Shown: in pieces, positions 55,641-64,000 of the stretch
Layout: each line of letters begins with the position of its first letter
How positions within the stretch are numbered: position 1 is the first letter of the stretch
Source: Aquatica leii
Lineage: Eukaryota > Arthropoda > Insecta > Coleoptera > Lampyridae
DNA length: 64,000 bases
Direction: 5' to 3'
NCBI GenBank assembly: GCA_035610365.1
Contig: CM069432.1
Coordinates: forward strand, 281,178,709-281,242,708
Notes under the pieces: model-generated
The model's input: only the letters and a program-made list of their open reading frames with translations
What the model was told of the DNA's origin: nothing
Database searches by the model: none
Program-made: the position numbers and the translations under genes

Positions 55641-56084
55641 CTAACCGATGATTAGTTGAAAAAAGCTACTTAGAATTAACTTCTGGACTTCTTTGACGAA
55701 ACAGAACTGATGAGGGAGTAATAAATCAGAGGTGCACAAAAGGACCAAGGAGATCTCAGTGCAGGGGCGCTTGACAAACTACCAAAAAACGTGCGGTTTT
55801 TTTTGGTTCCTTTAGTTCCGGTATTGTGCTTTTGAAAGTGACGAGAAAAATTCGAAAGAATCCAAAGCTTTTGAAGTTTTTCGTTTTTAAAAATGTTATA
55901 CACGGTTGTTTGCGAAGCCAAACAATAGCCCGTTATGTGAGCTAAAACAGTTAAGTCACTTGGTGTTTTCCATAGATGTTAGAATGCACTATACCTACTT
56001 TTCAGGGCATTTTGTTTCAATTGAACGAAATATTGTTCTGATTAAACTCTTTTTTTTCTTCGGAGAGTTCAGTTTTCTAAACGA

Positions 56085-56321
56085 CTAAAGTTTTCGTAGA
56101 TTTATTTGGTTTCGAGTGGTTTGGTTTGTTTCTCTTTCGTAATAATTTGCGATTAACTGTAACAATTTCTTATGTCCGTTCAGTATTTTAAATTGGTCCA
56201 CATCGGTAGTAAAAATCCCAAAGTATTCAACTTGTTGAGTGTTACATTTAAGTAGTTTAGTTAATGTTTTCTTTGCAAAGTTTTCGATACCTTTCATATC
56301 TTCTTCCTTTTGTTTGTGCAA
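56085..56321 (-). CDS. Hypothetical 78-codon frame
   Basis: Reads KGIENFAKKTLTKLLKCNTQQVEYFGIFTTDVDQFKILNGHKKLLQLIANYYE. The amino-acid balance is protein-like, unlike the neighbouring chance frames, but I recognise no family. It may be a fragment of a transposon gene or an exon. There is no supporting context. Confidence 0.25.
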   Translation of the reverse strand: MHKQKEEDMKGIENFAKKTLTKLLKCNTQQVEYFGIFTTDVDQFKILNGHKKLLQLIANYYERETNQTTRNQINLRKL

Positions 56322-56459
56322 TTACTTTCAAGTGCTTATACCCATTCTTTTGATTGCCCCTTGATTTTCTGTGATTACCTCATGATTTCCACATTTTTGT
56401 ACATCAGATTTTCTCTGTGGTTTACTCCGCGGTTTCTATCAAACAAATATTGAAGAAAC

Positions 56460-59400
56460 ATTCCACGCAAAAACACTTGAATGAATTTTTATTATAAATC
56501 AATTATAGATAACTTATACAAATCACGTAAAAAAGTATGTATAAACTTTAAAAAAATTATAACTGTTAAACTAATTTTAAAAATTCAAATATTGATAAAG
56601 GTAAATGACAAATTTTTTCATCTTGCTTTTGCAAAAATACATATTTTAATAACATTAGACGTTTGTCGTCATTGATTAACTTTATTAGCTTCGAATGTTA
56701 ACATTAAATGCAAAAACACAAAAATGTAAGTTTGCAACAACTTCAAAAAATTAAAGTTGTTGAATTATTTTTAGAAATTCAACTATTAAGTTAAACGAAA
56801 ATGACAAATTTTCTGATGTCGTTTCGAATAAAATCTATTAAAAATAATTTAATAAAAGCGTGCATTTGAACAATTTTTTAAATCTATTTTTTATCAAACA
56901 AATAACGAAGAAAATTTTTCAAACAAAAAATTACTTTAATTTTTATTATAAAATAATTATAATAAAGAACACGAAAAAATTAGCAAAAACATTCAAAAAT
57001 TAAAATTGTTGAACTACTTTTAAAAATGTAATTATTAATAACTAATTATCTTATTTTGTTTAGAATGGAATTTATAAAACATATTCAGTGCATTTGAAAA
57101 AATTTTAAATCTATTCTTATTTTTCTGTATCCATAAATAGACGAAAAAGTGAGAGTAAAATTAATTTTTATTAATAAAAAAATTAGGATAGCTAAAACGC
57201 AATAGATGCAGATATTTTCAAATTCACAATTTTTTGAATATTAATTGATTTTAAATTTTGTCTAAATCAAATATTTGTGAATTTTACGGAAACGTAATAC
57301 TATGTAAAATCTTTTATAAAACAAATGTTGATGATGAAAATTTTCCACGCAAAAACATATTTAAATCAATTTTTATTATAAATCAATTTTTTAAACACAT
57401 ACAAAACACGTAAAAAAGTTTGTAAAAAAACATGAGACGTTAGTCGCCATTGATGAATCTTTATTAACTTTTAACATTTAATGCAATAACACAAAAATGT
57501 TTAGAATTTATTAAACAATATTTACTTTTGTTTTTATTAAAAAAACTATAAAAATCACTTCTTTAAACGACTTTTTCCTTACACGTAAGTAGAAGAAAAA
57601 GTAAGAGTAAAATTTGTAATTAATAAAAATATATGCTAAGTGAAAACACGGCAGTTGCAGCTGCTGTTTTAAATCTTAGATTTTCTTAATATTAATTGAT
57701 TTTTGTGTAAATTGATTTAAAATTTTTTCAAAATCAAATATTTTTGAATATAAAAATTTTCATCCAACAAATTTTGATGAAGAAAACTTTCCACACAAAA
57801 AACATTAGAATCAATTTTTAATTATAAATCAATTATAAATAACTCATACAAAACACGTAAAAAAGTTTGTAAAAAAAACATTAGACAGTAGTCGCCATTG
57901 ATGAAAAAAAACTATAAAAATCACTTCTTTAAACGACTTTTTCTTTACATGTAAGTAGAAGAAAAGGTAAGAGTAAAATTTGTAATTAATAAAAGATTAT
58001 GCTAAGCTAAAACGGGGTACTTGCAGCTGCTGTTTTAAATCTTAGGTTTTACTAATATTAATTGATTTTAAATTTTGTCAAAATCAAACATTTGTGAAGT
58101 TTATGGAAATATATGAAAACTTCCATCCAACAAATTTTGATGAAGAAAACTTTCTTCTAATGAATTATAAATAACTCATACAAAACACGTAAAAAATTTG
58201 CAAAAACTTATATTATATTTAACAAAAACCTGCATTTGAAAAAAAAATTTTAATCTATTTTTATTGAAAAACACTACAAAAATCGTTTCTTTCAACAACT
58301 TTTTTCTGCACGCAGGTATAGGATAAAGTGAGAGTAAAAATTTTAATTAATAAAAAAATATGCTAAGCTAGAACGCGCCAGCTGCAAATATTTCAAAAAT
58401 CTCAATTTTTTTAATAATAATTGATTCTTGTGTAAATTGATTTTAAATTTCGTTAAAATTAAACGTGTGCATTTTATGAAAACGAATATACGAAAAACAC
58501 GTAAAAAAATTGCAAAGCTTAAAAAACTTATAATTGTTGTACTATTTTTAAAAATTCAATTCAAACGTAAAGGAGAATTCTTTTTATTTTTTTTAGAATA
58601 AAATTTATTAAAAAATATTTAAAAAACGTGTATTTGACATTTATTTTAAATCTGTTTTTGCGGAAAAAACTTTTTCTCTACACGTAAGTTGAGAATAAAG
58701 TGAGAATAAAAATTTTAATTAATAAAAAATTATGCTAAGCTAGTATGCGCACATATTTTAGAAATCTTGATTTTTAAAATATTAATTGATTTTTAGGTAA
58801 ATTGATTTTAAATGTCAAATTTAAACAAATGTTGATAAAGATACACAAAAACACACTTGAATCAATTTTTATTATAAATCAATTAAAGATAACTCATAGA
58901 AAGCACGTTGCAAAAACTTAAAAAACTTATAATTGTTGTAATAGATTTAAAAATTCAATTAAGTTAAACGTAAATTACGAATTTTTTTATCTTATTTAGA
59001 ATAAAATTTATTAAAAAATATTTTTTTTTAATTCATTTTTGTTGAAAAACTTTAAGAATCAATTCTTTAAACAACTTTTTGTCTATACGTAAGTAAAGAA
59101 TAAAGTGAGAGTAAAAATTTTTATTAAGTTAAGTTAAGTTAGTACGCGCCAGTTGCACATATTTTAAAAATCGCAATTTTTGTAAAAATATTAAGTGATT
59201 CTAAATTTTGTAAAAAAATGTGTGCATTTTCCGGAAACGTATTATATGAAGTTTCTATTTGACAAAGAAAATTTTCCACACTAAAACACATTAGAATCAA
59301 TTTTTATTATAAATCAATTATAAATCATTTATTTAAAGCACGTTTGCAAAAACTTAAAAAATTCAACTATTACGTTTAACGTAAATGACAAATTTTCTCA

Positions 59401-59960
59401 TTTCAATAACAGCATTAGATATTAGTAGTTTTCAATAAATTTCACTAACTTTCAATATTAAAATTTAATGCAATATCACAAAAATGTTTAGAATTTATGA
59501 TTTCATTTTTGTTCAATTTCAATTCAATTTTTGCAAAAATGCATAATTTAATAACATCTAAAAAAACTTTGATGAATTTTATTAATTCTAAGTAAAATTT
59601 TAAAGCAATAACACAAATTTTTAGAATTTTTTAGAAGTACTTATTTATAAAAAAAATGTTTAAATCTATTTTTGTTAAAAAAACAGTTTGAAATTCGATC
59701 CTTCAAACAAAAAAACAAAAAGTGAGAGTAAAAATTTTAATTATTAAAGAATTATCCTAAGCTAGAACGCGCCAGTTGCAGATATTTAATATTAATAATC
59801 ATTTTTGTTTAATTCCTTCAATTTTGTCAAAATCGCACCAAAATTTTCCAAGCAAGAAACACAAAAATCAATTTTTACTTTAAATCAATCATCGATAACT
59901 CATACCAGTTACGTAAAATATATTTCAAACATTCTAAAAAACTATAGTCATTTTGTTTCT
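56460..59960. repeat. Degenerate tandem array, unit about 360-450 bp
   Basis: Recurring landmarks. ATGCTAAGCTAGAACGCGCC-like at about 57188, 57634, 58001, 58362, 58732, 59133 and 59756. ATCAATTTTTATTATAAATC at about 56481, 56936, 57366, 57810, 58860, 59294 and 59866. CACGTAAAAAAGTTTG-like boxes in between. Units around 57541 and 57908 are nearly identical over about 90 bp, so expansion continued locally. No coding frames. Confidence 0.8.
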
Positions 59961-62320
59961 GCAAATTAACAACATTAAACTGTGTTAAAATTTCTTTTTA
60001 TTTCTCTTACAAACACAAATTCTTATTTACGTAATTGTAATTTTTTTTATTACAGAATTAATTTGTGAATCGTTTTGATTCGAAAGGAATCTAATGAAGA
60101 TGTTATATAACTTATTTTTATGAACTTTTTTTTATTGTAAAACACTAATTTGACGCACTGACATATAATTAATAGTAGCAAACATGTAAGTAGCGTATTC
60201 TAATTAATTACATCTGGTTGCGTTTGAATTTAAGCGTTTAATTATGCACGAAAACATTAAAGGGAAAACTGTATCAAGGTCAAAAACATCAAGTCGCGTT
60301 TTTTTTCTGTAAATCTTCTCGGAAGCTTCACTGCAAGTAGACAGTAGTCACTAATGACAATTTTAGAAATTCCACGACTGCTCATGATATAATGAGGTTT
60401 GCACTGACCATCCACGAGTTGAATATTTTTTGCAGAAGACAGGTGGACCAATTAACGGTACCCATGGACGCGATCACCTGTGCTTTCACACGCGCCGGAA
60501 CGCACCTCGAAACTTAGACAAAATACGTTTATTTATTGGGTAATTAATATTATGTAAATATTCGATATGTGCATTTTTCTACGTAATCCTGGAAATTACG
60601 GCGTTATAAATAATACAAGACTTAAAAATTTTAATTCGTCGTCGTGTGGAATATTAAAAGTTACAAGGACAATGGGAGGGTTTTCGTCGCTTTTGCATAT
60701 TCTTTCCGTAATTTGTTTAAATTACAATTCCAAGAGGTGTGACAGCAAGACTTGAATTACGAATCGATAATAAAAATTTAGATGTTTGTCGAATTTTAAG
60801 TCTCTCGCCTATTTAATTATGTATTAAGTTGGAAAATGCCTCGTTTAATTAAGTCCAAAGTTATATAACAAACAATGTCGGCGCCTTTTATTTATAAACG
60901 TTTTTCCGAAAAAAAATTTTTGATAAGTTGCGACCTACTAAAATAGCTTTTAATAATTAAACGGTAAATATTGCGGTCATTTGTGAAAAACTTGTCGATG
61001 TTAATGAATAAGATTGCGCCTGAAAAAAAATCTGCAGATTAATAAGCCGTAACAGTAATTCTAAAATGCCATCGAACATTTAGAAACAATACCGACTCCG
61101 GTTAATATTCCGTTTCCGTACCAAGTACGTGATCATTATTGATTTCAGCGACTTCGTTATCTTCAGACGTGTAAACAATCCGACACAGGTTCTACATTAT
61201 ATTGGTAATCATTTCTTGTTTAAATATTCCGATTTAATTGCAAAACTGGTACAAAATTGAAAAACTTTTTTTTCGTTTCAACACAATAATTCTCACCTAT
61301 GGCGCCTACGTTGTTCGGTTAATTAATATTGATAAGTCAGCGCGATTTATTTTATTCACGTCGTTTTTACGTGCATCATTAAAAATATGATTTACAAGCA
61401 CGTCGATGCGCTTTTTCCAGTTAGAATCAATCGACAAACTATGAGTTACAGGTAAAATAAGTACAAGTAAATGCAATTTGGATGACGATTTGTGCGACTC
61501 TCACCTGGAGTTACACCTGGACCTGCTGTTTGCAGATCCTCGTTGCTTCATTTTACGAGGTTAAATATAATTAGATCTTGCGTTCAAATTTAGCGGACTG
61601 GTTTAAAAAGTATTTAATTAACTATCACCTCTGGGACATAATTAAGAAATTTCGGTTATTCAATGCTGGTACCCCAAGGAATTTGTAAACGAGCACCTTC
61701 ATAAAATTGATTGAAAATCAATTAATAATTGAAAACGCGCGTGTTGATTAAGGTAAATCGTAATTTTAACGTATTGATAGTGAGTTTAGTTTTTATGTGC
61801 GGTTTGATTATACAAGTAAATTTGAGTGGACCAATCAGGTCGAGGTATTATGCACCAGGTGTCCCGGTGCCACCTGCCTATTCACAATTTCCATCAATGA
61901 TATTTCTTCCTTTATGATATTGGCGTTTTCACTAGTTTTTTCTAGAATATTTTTTGCCGGTTTGCGATTTGCCTAAAGTAGTTGTTTCTATCCGCTGTAC
62001 TTTCTAGTACGTAGTTCTAAAGCAAAAAAATAAATTCGTAGCCACTCAAGCGGACTACAAATTTACGTTTCAAAATGGGTTGTTAATAACAAGCATAGAC
62101 TACCGAACGTATTTTACAACAATTTGTTAAACTTTTCGATATAATTCAATCTAGTGTAGACTGAAACAATTTTATTGTTACAAAACTTAGATATATGTTA
62201 TACAATTTGAATATACAAATCTGATAAAATTGACCCGTACATCAGAACCTAAATTTACATAGGAAACGAATTGTTCCAATGTCTACTGGTTTTATGTAAA
62301 ATCTTGCCGCCGTCATGATC
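59961..62320. other. Unassigned stretch with small frames
   Basis: Nothing is assigned with confidence. A 64-codon - frame (60257-60451) and a + frame (61729-61917, non-ATG start) ending YYAPGVPVPPAYSQFPSMIFLPL are the only protein-like pieces. On - near 61500-61555, MKQRGSANSRSRCNS ends at AG|GTGAGAG, a possible splice donor. Confidence 0.3.
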
Positions 62321-62596
62321 TTAAAATCTCCCACGTTGAAATTCATCCATGGAGATCTTAAACATGCAAATTTTGCTTAGTTCATTGAAGAAACCGAATG
62401 TGGACATTGAAATGTCTTTTGTAATATATACATCGTCGTACTTGACGAATACCGAATTTCAAGCATTAAATCTATAACCCTTCACCCGCTTTCCATCTGG
62501 CCCGGTGAAAATATATTTTACGTACGAGGTACCAACAAAGCGGAAATGTTCTTTTTTCTCTATCCCATGTTGTGCCACTTTTAATTGATGTTGGTA
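62321..62596 (-). pseudogene. Coding-like remnant, unrecognised
   Basis: On - from 62596 the frame reads QLKVAQHGIEKKEHFRFVG, TSYVKYIFTGPDGKRVKGYRF, one TGA (62459-62461), then NSVFVKYDDVYITKDI, MSTFGFFNELSKICMFKISMDEFQRGRF and TAA at 62321-62323. The 91 codons have a soluble-protein composition in an otherwise AT-biased, stop-rich region. I do not recognise the family. It could be the last exon of a decayed host or transposon gene. Confidence 0.4.
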
Positions 62597-62599
62597 CTA

Positions 62600-64000
62600 T
62601 ATTTCACCTTATCTTAACATCGCTTCTTTTTACCGTACTAAAATCAAACACAAATTTAGACTAATACTATTTTGTAAACAAACAAAAAGCTTATTCAAAG
62701 TTTTGTTCCAATTTAACTTGCTAATGATCAAACAGGTGATAAGCGAGGGTGGAACGCATCTCTGCGTGTAGTAAACATGTCTTTCAAACATTTTTTTTCT
62801 GGGCTTCAAAAAAATTGTTGCATTTTATGTTGTTTTAGTTAAGAATCAATCAGTTTATCTAAGTTCAAAAAATGCCAAAAACTGATTTTGTGTTTGGCTG
62901 AAGATGATTTAGAGTATTTCTTTCAGTCAAATGATGAAGTTTGAAGATTTGAAAAAAATTGGCACTGCTGAAATATGTAATTTAACGTAATTTTTGCATT
63001 TAAAACCAAATTGTTAAAATTATATTTTACAATAGAACAATAATTGAGTAGAACAAATTACAAAGACTTCATTAAAACACGTTTTAACAAACATAGAAAA
63101 AAATCACACCGACCAAGATAAATATTTGCCGAATTAAATAATTAGAAAGATTGTGTCTGATTGGTTCTGCGAATTTGAACGACCATGAAAACTATTAACG
63201 AATAATTTAAATATTTTAATGATATATGACGCCACTCCACCTTTTACATTTTTATTACCAAGCGTTTAAATAAAGTACCAAACTTCAAGTATCGTATCTG
63301 GCGTTTGTTAATAAAATCTGTGTCGTTTCGACATGAAAAAGCTGAAAAACCTGGTAGCGGTTGTAAAATTTCGCATTTAATAACGATCCCTATTTCGATC
63401 GTTTTTAATTCAGATATAAAAATATGAATGACCTGTTGATATTGTCCAACCTCCTGTTTGTGGTTTTAAAGAATTGGAAGCTTAGTCCTTGTCGGCGTTG
63501 GTGACATATGCGCCTCCAGGTGGTCTTTATCGCACCTGCCTTGACGCGTGCCGTGGCCTTCTTCTCCTATTCGATATTCTTGCACCTTGAAGCTGCTGTT
63601 TAATTCTTTATATCAGACACTTTGCACGTTTTTGGAAACCACAATGTGGGTAATGTGCTATTATTCTTCTACACGACACATGTTACGAATATTAAAGCAA
63701 CGCGGTTAAAGGAACTCGTACTGATTGAATGTAGAAATTACAGGATGTTTTTTTTATAAATTTACTTTAATTTACGGTAAATGCACCCACACAAATCTTT
63801 GAACCAAGTTTAAATATTCTTACGTACATTATAATTTTTATTAACCGCAAGTTGTTTAATACTGATCGACGCTTTAGCGACAATTTAGAAACGGAAATAC
63901 GAAGAAAAACTAATTACTGTCGGAGATGCATCCTGTTGGCAACCTGTGGAATGTAAACTAAAAGAAGTAAATAGGACAGATGCTCTAAATGGGTTTGTAG
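62600..64000. other. AT-rich stretch, nothing recognised
   Basis: No gene or element ends were seen. 63480-63600 is richer in GC than its surroundings and lacks a clear frame. Confidence 0.5.

Overview
The window looks like repeat-rich, AT-rich nuclear DNA of an arthropod, most likely an insect. The evidence is the mix of elements: several Ty3/gypsy LTR retrotransposons, LINEs of I/Jockey and R1 type, Penelope-like elements, a pogo-type and a piggyBac-type DNA transposon, and no bacterial-style gene organisation. The species cannot be told from the sequence. No host gene is securely identified, and no tRNA, rRNA or CRISPR was seen. All annotation rests on reading the sequence and on family knowledge; no searches were run.

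Layout. 1-1998 is AT-rich filler. 2003-7556 is a + strand Ty3/gypsy element (Gyp-1) with both LTRs and a 4-bp target duplication. 7557-22546 is an older - strand Ty3/gypsy element (Gyp-2) whose integrase is split by Gyp-3 (8052-18226), a young, apparently intact 10.2-kb - strand Ty3/gypsy element. 22547-30504 is a broken + strand gag-protease element (Gyp-4). It carries a solo LTR (23211-24572) and a nearly complete - strand I/Jockey-like LINE (24685-30034). 31830-32521 holds an LTR end, a primer-binding site and a lone C2H2 finger. 34708-36105 is a piggyBac remnant, 36492-37604 a second copy of the solo-LTR family, and 37660-38232 a LINE fragment.

38273-41326 is a pogo-like transposon with terminal inverted repeats and another solo LTR inside. 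43199-43620 is a zinc-finger-like fragment. 43902-48097 is a composite of two Penelope-like copies placed head to head and bounded by 13-bp direct repeats; it splits an unrecognised - strand coding remnant (43739-48563). 48564 to about 52.3 kb is a deleted gypsy relative of Gyp-3 (Gyp-5). 52291-54110 is an R1-type LINE remnant. 55370-55640 is an RNase H fragment. 56460-59960 is a degenerate tandem array. 60-64 kb is mostly unassigned and contains one coding-like remnant at 62321-62596.

How the parts relate. The window is a stack of insertions whose order can be read from target duplications: Gyp-3 into Gyp-2, solo LTR and LINE into Gyp-4, solo LTR into the pogo transposase, and the Penelope composite into an older coding sequence. 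Gyp-3 alone keeps what an autonomous element needs: nearly identical LTRs, open gag and pol frames, and a canonical -1 frameshift signal (GGGAAAC, 8-nt spacer, stem-loop) joining them.
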